Shown piece by piece: positions 36,437 through 47,788 of a stretch of 64,000 bases of DNA. The stretch covers positions 62,001 to 126,000 of the forward strand of contig JADLDB010000086.1 of assembly GCA_020846875.1 (NCBI GenBank). Direction: 5' to 3'. This DNA is from Myxococcales bacterium. Lineage in GTDB: Bacteria; Myxococcota; Myxococcia; Myxococcales; Myxococcaceae. A program made the translations under genes and the position numbers. The notes under the pieces were generated by a model. The model was given only the letters and a program-made list of their open reading frames with translations. It was not told where the DNA came from and made no database searches. Every line of letters begins with the position of its first letter. The first letter of the stretch is position 1.

Positions 36437-37099
36437 TCAGTTCGTGTCGCAGGACACGTCGTTGTAAAGCTGAGCCGACGCGCCGGGCTGCACGTTGTCC
36501 TGCTGCTCGTTGCAGGCGCCGACGGCGATCGTCATGAACTCAGAGGATACGGACTGGTAGTCGATCGCCGGATCGTTGTCGAGGTTGCCGCGCGCCGAGG
36601 CCTGGAAGGAGCATGTGGCAGGGCAGACGCCGAAGTTCCCACCTTCGGCAGCGGTGGGCACCGTCACACCAGTGGACGCAGCAGCCCAGGCGGTGACGCC
36701 GGGAGCGCCGGGGATCGCCTCGAGCAGGGCGGCGGATGGATACCGGTAGAGGTCAGAGGTGACGCAGGTCGCGCCACCTGCCGGGAAAACCGGGGTCGCT
36801 GTGGACCGGTCCTCACAGGCAGCGGCGGCCACGCCAGCAGCGAGGGTGTATCCATAGCGATTGCCGCGCTCCGGCGCGAAGCCAATCTCACCGTTGAACC
36901 CGGCGTAGCGGTCCTTCTCGGCATAGAACGACTTCTGACCCGTGAAGATCGCCTTGAGGTTGGTCTTTGCCTCAGCCTGCTTCGAGCGCGCCTGGAAGCG
37001 GATGAAGTTGGGAATGGCGATGGCCGCGAGAATGCCGATGATGGCGACGACGATCATCAGCTCGACGAGCGTGAAGCCTTTCTTGAAGCGCTTGATCAC
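36437..37099 (-). CDS. pilA: Major type IV pilin PilA
   Basis: Type IVa prepilin of 220 aa. Leader MIKRFKKG ends at the PilD cleavage site [15 protein letters not shown], with Phe+1 and Glu+5 conserved; mature length 212. After the N-terminal helix comes [17 protein letters not shown], then a globular domain with six cysteines (three disulfides possible). The start is a GTG with AGGAG eight bases upstream; the frame remains open for 23 more codons upstream without pilin features. It has its own sigma-54 promoter and downstream hairpin, consistent with high, PilR-controlled expression. Confidence 0.95.
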   Translation of the reverse strand: MIKRFKKGFTLVELMIVVAIIGILAAIAIPNFIRFQARSKQAEAKTNLKAIFTGQKSFYAEKDRYAGFNGEIGFAPERGNRYGYTLAAGVAAAACEDRSTATPVFPAGGATCVTSDLYRYPSAALLEAIPGAPGVTAWAAASTGVTVPTAAEGGNFGVCPATCSFQASARGNLDNDPAIDYQSVSSEFMTIAVGACNEQQDNVQPGASAQLYNDVSCDTN

Positions 37100-37156
37100 T
37101 TGATGCTCCTGGGTATGGGGAATTGCCGAGCCCGCCTTCGGGCTGCCTGCGCCCTC

Positions 37157-37172
37157 AGCAACGAGCACGCCA
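37157..37172 (-). promoter_or_regulatory. Sigma-54 promoter of pilA
   Basis: Minus-strand TGGCGTGCTCGTTGCT has the invariant GG (37171-37170) and GC (37159-37158) separated by ten bases, and close agreement with TGGCAC-N5-TTGCW. Transcription would start near 37146, giving a leader of about 47 bases to the pilA GTG. PilR, encoded upstream, is the expected activator; its binding site should lie within about 37190-37290. Confidence 0.75.
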
Positions 37173-37296
37173 ACCGGGTCTGGAAGGCGAAGCCATTGAA
37201 AGCGCGTGGGACCGGGGGGTCAATTTCTTTCGCCTGACAGAAACCGTCACTCGCGCAGACGAAAAGCGTCGTGTGCGATGCAGCCCCACAACGGAC

Positions 37297-38670
37297 CTAC
37301 TCGTTCTCGCCAAGCCCGTGTTTGGCGAGGCGGTAACGGAACGAGCGGAAGGTGAGGCCCAGCAACTGTGCCGCCCTCGCCTTCATGCCGTCAGCCTGCT
37401 TGAGCGCGTCGAGGAGCAGCGCGCGCTCCAATTCATCGAGGGCGCGGTTCAGCGAGAAGCCGGGCCCCACGGTGGCGGTGACCGCCGCCGCAGGCAGCCC
37501 CACCGGCTCGCCGCGAACCGCGGGCGGCAGCGTCATGGGCTCGAGCAGATCGGAGTCCGACAGCGTCGCGGCGCGCTCGACGATGTTCTGTAACTGCCTC
37601 ACGTTGCCCGAGTATGCGTACCGCTCGAGCAGCGCCAGCGTCTCGGGCGCGAACTGGAGCGACGGCCGGCCCAGCTCCTCGGAGACCCGCGAGAGGAAGG
37701 CCTGAGCCATGGGCACGATGTCCTCTCGGCGCTCGCGCAGCGGCGGGACCTCGATGGTGATGACGTTGAGGCGGAACAGCAGATCCTCACGGAAGCGCCC
37801 CGCCTTCACCTCGTCCTCCAACCGCCGGTTGGTAGCGGCCAGCACACGGGCCTCGAACGGCACGTCCCGGCTGCTGCCGACGGGCTTCACCTTGCGCTCC
37901 TGAAGCACGCGCAGGAGCTTCACCTGCATGCTCTGCGGAATCTCGCCGATCTCGTCGAGCAGCACGGTGCCGAGGCCAGCCGAGACGAGGATGCCTTCCC
38001 GATCCGTCGTCGCGCCGGTGAACGAGCCTTTCACGTGGCCGAACAGCTCGCTTTCCAGCACGCCTTCCGCGAGCGCCCCGCAGTTGACCGCGACGAAGGG
38101 TGCCGTCGGGCGCAGCCCGCGAGCGTGAATAGCGCGGGCCACCACCTCTTTCCCAACGCCGCTCTCACCCGAGATCAAAACCGTAGAGCGCCCTGCCGCC
38201 ACCTTATCGACGATCGCCCACACCCCCGCCATGGCCTTGCTCGCCCCGAGGAGCGCCGAAGTCCGCGGCAGCAGGTTGGCGCGGAGAGCGCGGTTCTCCT
38301 CGCGCAGCCGCGCCTTCTCGAGCGCGCGCTCGATCAACAGCAGCAGCTCGTCGTTGTCGAAGGGCTTGGTGATGTAATCGTAGGCGCCGCGGCGCATCGC
38401 CTCCACCGCCGAGGCCGGCGTGCCGTAAGCGGTGAAGAGGATGACCTCCGGTGGAGCCGGCAAGCTGCGGGCGTGGGCCAGCACGTCCATGCCCGAATCC
38501 ACGCCGAGGCGGAAGTCGGTGAGCACGAGGTCGGCCCGCGAGGCGGCCTGCGCGGCGAGGTAGGCCTTCAACGAGTCGGCCGTCGCCACCTGGTGGCCGG
38601 CGCGCGTCAGCAGCACCTCGAGGAACTCCCGAATGGACTGCTGGTCGTCAACGACGAGGACGCGCGGCAT
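37297..38670 (-). CDS. pilR: Sigma-54 response regulator PilR
   Basis: NtrC-family activator of 457 aa: receiver with Asp52 (LVLTDFRLG), AAA+ domain with Walker A GESGVGKE and Walker B GTVLLDEIGEIPQ, and a Fis-type HTH (RAAQLLGLTFRSFRYRLAKHG). The sigma-54 loop is GSFTGA (215-220), a common functional variant. It lies between pilS and pilA, and should drive the sigma-54 promoter in front of pilA. The 197-base gap after it holds that promoter. Confidence 0.93.
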   Translation of the reverse strand: MPRVLVVDDQQSIREFLEVLLTRAGHQVATADSLKAYLAAQAASRADLVLTDFRLGVDSGMDVLAHARSLPAPPEVILFTAYGTPASAVEAMRRGAYDYITKPFDNDELLLLIERALEKARLREENRALRANLLPRTSALLGASKAMAGVWAIVDKVAAGRSTVLISGESGVGKEVVARAIHARGLRPTAPFVAVNCGALAEGVLESELFGHVKGSFTGATTDREGILVSAGLGTVLLDEIGEIPQSMQVKLLRVLQERKVKPVGSSRDVPFEARVLAATNRRLEDEVKAGRFREDLLFRLNVITIEVPPLRERREDIVPMAQAFLSRVSEELGRPSLQFAPETLALLERYAYSGNVRQLQNIVERAATLSDSDLLEPMTLPPAVRGEPVGLPAAAVTATVGPGFSLNRALDELERALLLDALKQADGMKARAAQLLGLTFRSFRYRLAKHGLGENE

Positions 38671-38677
38671 CGCTCTT

Positions 38678-40232
38678 TCACTTTCCGATCTGCCGGGGAA
38701 GGCGCAGGGAGAAGGTGGTCCCGGCTGAGGGAGTCGAGGCTACCGAGATGGTGCCCTCATGCTCGTGCACGATCGTCTTTACCGTCGACAGCCCCAGGCC
38801 CGTGCCGCCCGGGCGGCGGCTGAAGAAGGGCTCGAACAGGCGATGGAGATCGTCCGCATCGATCGAACCTGCGCTGTCCCACACCTCGAGCACCACGTGC
38901 TGCGCGTCACACCGGGCGCTGACGCGCACTCGGCCCGAGGGCCGCACCTCGGCCACCGCGTTGCGCAGGAGGTTGAGCAGGACCTGCTTGAGCTGGTCGA
39001 CGTCGACCCAGGCCTCGACCTCGGCCAGCGACTCCTCGATGACGATGCCTCCCGCCGCGGGATCCGCCCGGAGCATCTGCACGGTCTGGCTCGCCACCTG
39101 GTCGACGCGGGCCAGGATCCGGCGCGGGGGAGCGGGCCGGGCAAGGCGCAAGTACCCGTCCACCAGACCCGAGAGGCGATCGGCCTCGATGACGATCAGC
39201 CGCGCCATGCGCTCCTGGGGAGTGCCCAGCGTGTCGCCCGCCAGCAACTGCGCCGCCCCGCGCATCGAGGCCAGCGGGTTTCGCACCTCGTGTGCCAGTT
39301 GCGCGGACAGCCGGCCTAGCGCGGCGAGCTGGTCGAGGCGATCGAGCTCGCCCTGTAGCCTCTGCAGCTCCGTCAGATCCTGAAAGACGATGAGCCAGCT
39401 CTTCCCCTCTCCCTCCAGCGGCGTCAGCGACAACCCCAGCGTCCGCTCTCCCCGCGCGGTGGGGACGGTCAGCTCAGCCCGGCGAGCCCCCTGAAGCCGC
39501 AGGGCTCCCGGCATCAGCTGATCGATCATGAGGCCCGCCGGCACCGCCCCAAGGCCGAGGATCGCCTGGGCCGCGGGGTTGACGAAGGTGACGCGCCCGC
39601 CCTGCTCGCAGGTGACCAGGCCCGACGGCATCGCGCCCACGATTCGGTTCTGCAACGCGGTCAACTGCCGCAGGTCGCGCTCACTCGCCGAGAGCCGGCC
39701 TCCGGCCCTCGAGAGTTGCTCGGCGAGGTAGCCGCTCAGGAAGCCGATGAGGAGCTGCGCGATCAGGTGGGTGGCCGCCTCGAGGGCGAGCTGCGACGAC
39801 GAACGGCCCGAACTCATCACGGCCGCGACGGTCACCAGGGAATAGATGAGCGCCGAACCGACTGCCGCCAGGGCGGCACCGCGGCGGCCCAGGAGCACCG
39901 ACGCCCCGACGATGGCGAGGAGGAACAGCACGGCAAAGGGTGACTCGGTGCCGCCACTGAGCACCACGACGCTGGCAGCGAGCGCGAGGTCAAAGGCGAT
40001 CTGCGCCCACGCCAGCAGACGAGTCCCGAGGCCCATCCTCAGCACCAGGCCGGTGCCCAGCGTGAGCAGATAGACGGTACCGATGATCGCGAAGGACGCG
40101 ACCTCCACGGCCCCCAGCTCGCGCGCGCCGTATCGCAGCGCCAATACCACCAGCAGGAGCGAGGTGGCGACCGTCCGGAACAGCGTCAGCCAGAGCAGGC
40201 GTCCACGCAGGTCGCCCGGCTCCGCGGCACCG

Positions 40233-40246
<14 letters not shown>
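38678..40246 (-). CDS. pilS: Sensor histidine kinase PilS
   Basis: Membrane kinase with about six N-terminal helices (first ~190 residues), the layout of PilS in Pseudomonas, where the helices sense pilin in the membrane. A PAS domain (GLVTCEQGGRVTFVNPAAQ) precedes the DHp box LSAQLAHEVRNPLASMRGAA and ATPase motifs NLLRNAVAE, and GGTGLGLSTV. The start is uncertain: GTG 40246 (522 aa, overlapping pilC by 14 bases) is given; GTG 40291 (537 aa) is also possible. Neither has a strong ribosome binding site. Cognate of PilR. Confidence 0.9.
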
Positions 40247-41486
<1,240 letters not shown>

Positions 41487-41589
41487 GTGGAATCTGACCT
41501 CGCTGGAAGTTGAGAGAATCGCCGGCGAAGCGTACTCGGCTTCAGGCGGGATCAAAATGACTGACCGCGGCCTACCCCTGACTACCCAC

Positions 41590-41610
41590 CCGGTGAGCCG
41601 TTCTCACCGG
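41590..41610 (-). terminator. Hairpin at the pilT stop codon
   Basis: CCGGTGAG at 41590-41597 pairs with CTCACCGG at 41603-41610, an 8-bp perfect stem with a 5-base loop that includes the pilT stop. No T-run follows. It could attenuate transcription between pilBT and pilCSR or protect the pilBT mRNA 3' end. Confidence 0.4.
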
Positions 41611-42749
41611 CCCGGGGGTCGTTGGGCGCCCAGCCCGCCCATCGAATTCTGCGCCTGGTGGCCTGGCAACGCGGCGCCGCCGCCCGAGGCGATGATGTTC
41701 TTCAGCTCGTCCGGATCAGACGTGCGGCCGAACGCCTCTTCCATCGAGATCAGCTTGCGGCTGAGCAGCGCCGCCAGCGACTGGTTGAAGGTCTGCATGC
41801 CGAACTTGGACTGGCCGACCTGCATCTGCGAGTAGATCTGGTGCACCTTGTCCTCGCGGATCAAGTTCCGGATCGCGGGGTTGGGGATCATGACCTCCAG
41901 CGCCAGGATCCGCCCGCCGCCGGTGGCCTTGGCCAGCAGCGACTGGGACATGATGCCTTCGAGCACGAAGGACATCTGCGCCCGCACCTGCGGCTGCTGG
42001 TACGGCGGGAAGACGTCGAGGATCCGGTTGATCGTCTGCACCGCGCTGTTGGTGTGCAGCGTCGCGAAGGCGATGTGGCCGGTCTCGGCGATCACCAGCG
42101 CCGACTCGATCGTCTCGAGGTCGCGCATCTCACCGACCAGCACCACGTCGGGATCCTGCCGGAGGATGTACTTGAGCGCCGTCTTGAAGCTCTTGGTGTC
42201 CGCGCCCACCTCCCGCTGGTTCACCAGGCAGTTCTTGTGCGGGTGCAGGTACTCGATCGGATCCTCGATCGTCATGATGTGCTCGTGACGGTCGGTGTTG
42301 ATCTTGTCGATGATCGACGCCAGCGTGGTCGACTTGCCCGAGCCGGTGGGGCCGGTGACCAGGATCAGGCCGCGAGGCTTCTTCGACAGGTCCTGCACGA
42401 TCGGCGGCAGGCCCAGCTCCTGGAAGGTGAGGATCTTGAAGGGAATGGTCCGGAACGCCCCGGCCACCGCCCCGCGCTGCATGAAGATGTTCGCGCGGAA
42501 GCGCGACAGCCCCTTCACCCCGAAGGACAGGTCCAGCTCGTTGTCCTCCTCGAACTTGTGCTTCTGGGCGTCGGTGAGGATCGAGTAGCACAGCTGCTTG
42601 GTCTCGACCGGCGACAGCGGGTTCACCTTGAGCGGCACCAGCTCTCCGTCGATGCGCAGTTGGGGCGGCGAGCCGGTGGTGATGTGGAGGTCAGACGCGC
42701 CACGGTCCACCATGGCCTTGAGCAGCTGGTGCAGGTTCAGGTTCGCCAA
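41604..42749 (-). CDS. pilT: Type IV pilus retraction ATPase PilT
   Basis: Hexameric retraction motor of 381 aa. Start region LANLNLHQLLKAMVDRGASDLHITTG, Walker A GPTGSGKSTTL, the Asp-box IMTIEDPIEYLH, Walker B DPDVVLVGEMRDLET and the His-box ATLHTNSAVQTINRI are intact, as is the retraction-specific C-terminal segment before it (LIREDKVHQIYSQMQ). The start is TTG at 42749, the only start codon near the family N-terminus. A Gly/Ala-rich tail of about 25 residues follows the usual end. 35 bases after pilB. Confidence 0.93.
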   Translation of the reverse strand: MANLNLHQLLKAMVDRGASDLHITTGSPPQLRIDGELVPLKVNPLSPVETKQLCYSILTDAQKHKFEEDNELDLSFGVKGLSRFRANIFMQRGAVAGAFRTIPFKILTFQELGLPPIVQDLSKKPRGLILVTGPTGSGKSTTLASIIDKINTDRHEHIMTIEDPIEYLHPHKNCLVNQREVGADTKSFKTALKYILRQDPDVVLVGEMRDLETIESALVIAETGHIAFATLHTNSAVQTINRILDVFPPYQQPQVRAQMSFVLEGIMSQSLLAKATGGGRILALEVMIPNPAIRNLIREDKVHQIYSQMQVGQSKFGMQTFNQSLAALLSRKLISMEEAFGRTSDPDELKNIIASGGGAALPGHQAQNSMGGLGAQRPPGR

Positions 42750-42784
42750 CGTCGTGTCCCTTCGTCCGTGGAGGTGACGATCGC

Positions 42785-44491
<1,707 letters not shown>

Positions 44492-44529
44492 GTGGTGTGC
44501 GCCTCTCCCGAAGCGGGGAATCGTTGGTG

Positions 44530-44557
44530 AAAAAAGGCCGCGCCATCTTGGTCGGCC
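44530..44557 (-). terminator. ribF terminator
   Basis: On the minus strand GGCCGACC (44557-44550) pairs with GGCGCGGCC (44544-44536) through a G+C stem with a bulge and the loop AAGAT, followed directly by six T residues (44535-44530). This is a standard intrinsic terminator. It overlaps the proposed -10 of the pilB promoter. Confidence 0.55.
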
Positions 44558-44573
44558 GACTTCGAGGTGTCAA
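44545..44573 (-). promoter_or_regulatory. Sigma-70-like promoter of pilB
   Basis: Minus strand: perfect TTGACA at 44573-44568, 17-base spacer, CAAGAT at 44550-44545 (3/6 match), 54 bases upstream of the pilB ATG. The -35 is strong, the -10 weak, and the -10 sits in the loop of the ribF terminator hairpin. Confidence 0.5.
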
Positions 44574-44596
44574 AGCGCGAATTCGAGGGCCCGCCC

Positions 44597-45514
44597 TCAA
44601 CCGGCTCGCGCCACCGCGGCCCGCGCCGCCTCCAGATCCCTCGCGATCTGCCCCGCGAGCTCGCTGGCAGACGCAAAGCGCTTCTCGGCCCGCAGCCGCT
44701 CGAGGAACTGCACCCGCACCTTCTTCCCGTAGAGGTCGCCCTGGTAGTCGAACAGGTGCGCCTCGATCGTCACCTCGGTGCCCCCGAATGTGGGTTTGAC
44801 ACCGATGTTCGCCGCGGCGCCGTACCAGCGCCCCTGTCCTTCTCGAACGCGCACGGCGTACACCCCGGCGGCGGGGCGGAGCTCGTTGGGCGTGTCGATG
44901 TTGGCGGTGGGGAAGCCGATGGTGCGCCCGCGGCCGGCGCCGGGGACCACCACGCCGTCGAGATCGAAGGGCCGCCCGAGCAGCAGCGCCGCCGCCTCGA
45001 CCCGCCCCTCGAGGATGTACTCGCGCACCTTGCTGGACGAGACGACCACGCCGTCCACCGTGACGGCCGGCACCACCGACACCCCGGCTCCCCGCGCGCG
45101 CGCCGCCTCCTCCAGCGTCTGCACCGTGCCCGCGCGCCCCGCGCCGTAGGTGAAGTCGTAGCCCACCACCACCCAGCCGGCCTTCACCCCGTCGAAGAGC
45201 GCGGCCTCGAAGGCCGCCGGCGGCGTCTTCGCGTACTCCAGGGAGAAGGGCTGCACGATGGCCGCCGTCACCCCCGCTTCCTCGAGCAGCTCCAGCTTGC
45301 GCGCCGAGGTGGTGATGCAGCGGGGCGCGAGATCCGGCTTGAGCACCTTGCCCGGGTGCGGCGAGAAGGTGACCGCCACCACCACCCCGTGGCTTCGGGC
45401 TGCGTCGAAGAGCGCGCGGTGACCCTGGTGCACGCCGTCGAAGTTCCCCAGGCACAGCGCGCTGCCCGTGAGGCTCTCGTCGGCCGCGGCCTCCAGTGAG
45501 GTGAACACCTTCAT
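44597..45514 (-). CDS. ribF: Bifunctional riboflavin kinase / FMN adenylyltransferase
   Basis: RibF, 305 aa, makes FMN and then FAD from riboflavin. The N-terminal nucleotidyltransferase domain has LGNFDGVHQGHRALFD and VTFSPHPGKV and the SSSKVREYILEG region; the C-terminal kinase domain has RGRTIGFPTANIDTP and GVYAVRV. Complete and of normal length. It is divergent from trmB (87-base gap) and ends in a terminator upstream of pilB. Confidence 0.95.
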   Translation of the reverse strand: MKVFTSLEAAADESLTGSALCLGNFDGVHQGHRALFDAARSHGVVVAVTFSPHPGKVLKPDLAPRCITTSARKLELLEEAGVTAAIVQPFSLEYAKTPPAAFEAALFDGVKAGWVVVGYDFTYGAGRAGTVQTLEEAARARGAGVSVVPAVTVDGVVVSSSKVREYILEGRVEAAALLLGRPFDLDGVVVPGAGRGRTIGFPTANIDTPNELRPAAGVYAVRVREGQGRWYGAAANIGVKPTFGGTEVTIEAHLFDYQGDLYGKKVRVQFLERLRAEKRFASASELAGQIARDLEAARAAVARAG

Positions 45515-45601
45515 GCCCGGTGCTTCTTAGCGCCCGGGCTTCTCTTCCGCGCGGCGGATCGCCTTCCCCACGGCGGGCGAATTGGGTAGGCGGCGGCCCT
45601 C

Positions 45602-46219
45602 ATGTCCCGCATCCCGCTGCGCCCCCAGCCCGTCGGTGAAGCGCTCTACCGGCTCGAGGCCCCGCCCGACTGGACGGCGGTGTTCGGCTTCGACGGCCCG
45701 CTGGAGCTGGAGATCGGCTGCGGCGCCGGCGGCTTCGCGCTCGAGTACTGCCGGCGCAACCCGCAGGTGCGGTACGTGGCCTTCGAGTGGCGGAAGAAAT
45801 TCGCCCGCGAGGTGCAGCACCGCGCCGACAAGCACGGGATCAAGAACCTCAGGGTGATCGAAGGGGACGCGCGCTTCGCAGTGCCGCGGCTGTTCGCGGA
45901 AGGCAGCCTGGACCAGCTCCACCTCCAGTTTCCCGATCCCTGGTGGAAGCGCGCGCACCAGAAGCGCGCCATCCTCCAGCCCGACTTCGCCGCCTTCCTC
46001 CGCACGCGCCTCAAGGCCACCGGCCGCTTCGACTTCCGCACCGACGTGGAGGAGCGCGCGCGGCAGGGCCTGGCGGTGCTGGAGGAGGCAGGCTTCGTCA
46101 ACCCCTTGGGCCCGGGCGCCTTCCACCCCTTCGATCCCGACGAGGTGCCGTCCACCCGCGAGCGCCGCTACCTGGTGACGGGCCAGCCGGTGTTCCGCGC
46201 GCGCCTCCAGAAGCGCTGA
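45602..46219 (+). CDS. trmB: tRNA (guanine-N7)-methyltransferase
   Basis: TrmB, 205 aa, methylates G46 of tRNA with S-adenosylmethionine. SAM motif I is LELEIGCGAGGFALEY, followed by YVAFEWRKKFAREVQ, and the family signature LHLQFPDPWWKRAHQKRA. The C-terminal STRERRYLVTGQPVFR is also typical. Complete. The next gene starts 48 bases later. Confidence 0.93.
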   Translation: MSRIPLRPQPVGEALYRLEAPPDWTAVFGFDGPLELEIGCGAGGFALEYCRRNPQVRYVAFEWRKKFAREVQHRADKHGIKNLRVIEGDARFAVPRLFAEGSLDQLHLQFPDPWWKRAHQKRAILQPDFAAFLRTRLKATGRFDFRTDVEERARQGLAVLEEAGFVNPLGPGAFHPFDPDEVPSTRERRYLVTGQPVFRARLQKR

Positions 46220-46267
46220 AATTCGCCAGCCTGCCTCCCCTTCCCATACCCTCCCGAGCCGAAGGCC

Positions 46268-47311
46268 ATGCCGGCGCCCCGCCGAAAGACCCTGGAAGCG
46301 ACCCGCCGCCAGGACGAGCCCGCGGTCCGCCTTTGGGGCCGCACCCTGCTGATCGCCGACGACGATCGCGCGGTGCTCTCGCAGATCCGCGCCGGGCTGG
46401 AGGGCTTCGGCTACGCCTTCGTCGAGGCCCACGACGGCACCGAGGTGCTGACCGCCCTGCGCAAGGCCCAGCCGGACCTGCTCCTGATGGACGTGGAGAT
46501 GCCCGGCCTGGGCGGCGTGGAGATCACCCGCATCGTCAAGGCGAACCAGAGCACCAGCGGCTTCGGCTTCATCCCGGTGATCCTGATGACCGCCCGGCGC
46601 ACCACGGGGAAGGTGGAGGGCCTGGAGCTGGGCGCGGACGACTACCTGACCAAGCCCTTCGACATGCTGGAGCTCGCCGCGCGCGTCCGATCGATGCTGC
46701 GCCTCAAGGCCCTGCAGGACGCGCTGGTGGACAAGAACAAGGAGCTCGACCGCGCCAACAAGGAGCTGGAGGAGAAGCGCCAGGAGCTGCTCCTGCTGTC
46801 GCGCACCGACGGCCTCACCCAGCTGATCAACCGGCGCCACTTCGAGGAGCGCCTGGCCGCCGAGTTCGCCCGCGCGGCGCGCTACCGCGCTCCGCTCTCG
46901 TGCTTCCTGCTGGACATCGATCACTTCAAGAAGGTCAACGACACCTGGGGCCACCCCTTCGGCGACGTGGTGCTCAAGGAAGTTGCCGGCGTGGCGCGGC
47001 GGGCGCTGCGCGACGTGGACGTGCTGGCCCGCTACGGCGGCGAGGAGCTGATCGCGCTGTTGCCCGAGACGACCCCCGAGGAGGCGTGGCGCGCGGCCGA
47101 GCGGGTGCGGCTAGGCGTGGAGGCGATGCGCCTCACCAACCGCTCCAGGCCCGAGCCGGCGGTGGTGCGCTGCACGGCGTCGATCGGCGTCGCCACCTTC
47201 CCCGGCGAGGGGATCGACACCGCCGAGACCCTGGTGCAGGCCGCGGACGAGTGCCTGTACGTCGCCAAGCAGAGCGGCAGGAACCAGGTGCGGCAGTCCG
47301 GAGAGGCCTGA
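46268..47311 (+). CDS. Response regulator diguanylate cyclase (REC-GGDEF)
   Basis: Protein of 347 aa. Receiver domain (about 25-145) with acidic DDD at 31-33, Asp75 (LLLMDVEMPG) and Lys129 (LTKPFD), then a coiled-coil linker (150-178) and a GGDEF domain. The active site is GGEEL (257-261), with Leu replacing the usual Phe, and the inhibitory I-site RDVD (248-251) is intact, so it should make c-di-GMP under product inhibition. No cognate kinase is adjacent. PilB in this window has a c-di-GMP-binding-type domain, a possible link. Confidence 0.88.
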   Translation: MPAPRRKTLEATRRQDEPAVRLWGRTLLIADDDRAVLSQIRAGLEGFGYAFVEAHDGTEVLTALRKAQPDLLLMDVEMPGLGGVEITRIVKANQSTSGFGFIPVILMTARRTTGKVEGLELGADDYLTKPFDMLELAARVRSMLRLKALQDALVDKNKELDRANKELEEKRQELLLLSRTDGLTQLINRRHFEERLAAEFARAARYRAPLSCFLLDIDHFKKVNDTWGHPFGDVVLKEVAGVARRALRDVDVLARYGGEELIALLPETTPEEAWRAAERVRLGVEAMRLTNRSRPEPAVVRCTASIGVATFPGEGIDTAETLVQAADECLYVAKQSGRNQVRQSGEA

Positions 47312-47380
47312 CGAATCAGCGGGCCCCGGGCGCGCGAGTCCTTGAGCGCCGCGTACGTTCATCAGCTATGAAGTCACCGA

Positions 47381-47788
47381 ATGCGCCCCGTCTCCCTTTT
47401 CCTCACCGGGCTGCTCCTGCTGGCCTGTCAGTCGCCGCCGGCCAACACGCCCCAGGCCGCCTACCAGGCCTTCGCCCTGGCGCTCCGGAAGGGGGACACC
47501 CGCAGCGCCTACGCGTCGCTGTCCAGGCCCACCCGCGACGCAGTCGAGGCGCGCTCGAAGGCGCTGGTGGCCGCCTCCCAGGGCCTCATCAAGGACGAGC
47601 CGGCGCTGATGCTCTTCCAGTCCGGCACCCGCCCTGCGCCCTTGGGCGAGGTCAAGGTGGTGGAGGAAACTCCTTCCACGGCGGTGTTGGACGTGGCGGG
47701 CACCCGGGTGAAGATGATCAAAGAGGACGGCGGCAGGTGGGTGGTAGATCTCACCGACCTGTACACGAGGAACCAGGGGACCCCGTGA
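47381..47788 (+). CDS. Small lipoprotein, NTF2-like fold suspected
   Basis: Protein of 135 aa with lipobox LLLAC (Cys16). The mature part resembles SnoaL/DUF4878-type small lipoproteins: a helix AAYQAFALALRKGDTRSAYASLS, where the pattern is 'residues moving through a pore-sized helix then beta sheet', and a C-terminal strand GGRWVVDLTDLY. Role unknown. Its stop overlaps the start of the LSm-like gene (GTGA), so the two are co-translated. Confidence 0.65.
   Translation: MRPVSLFLTGLLLLACQSPPANTPQAAYQAFALALRKGDTRSAYASLSRPTRDAVEARSKALVAASQGLIKDEPALMLFQSGTRPAPLGEVKVVEETPSTAVLDVAGTRVKMIKEDGGRWVVDLTDLYTRNQGTP

Noticed and set aside
45787-47784. Upstream extension of the LSm-like protein frame through trmB and the diguanylate cyclase
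   Set aside because: It is a shadow of two confident genes; the GTG at 47785 has a ribosome binding site and a stop/start overlap.
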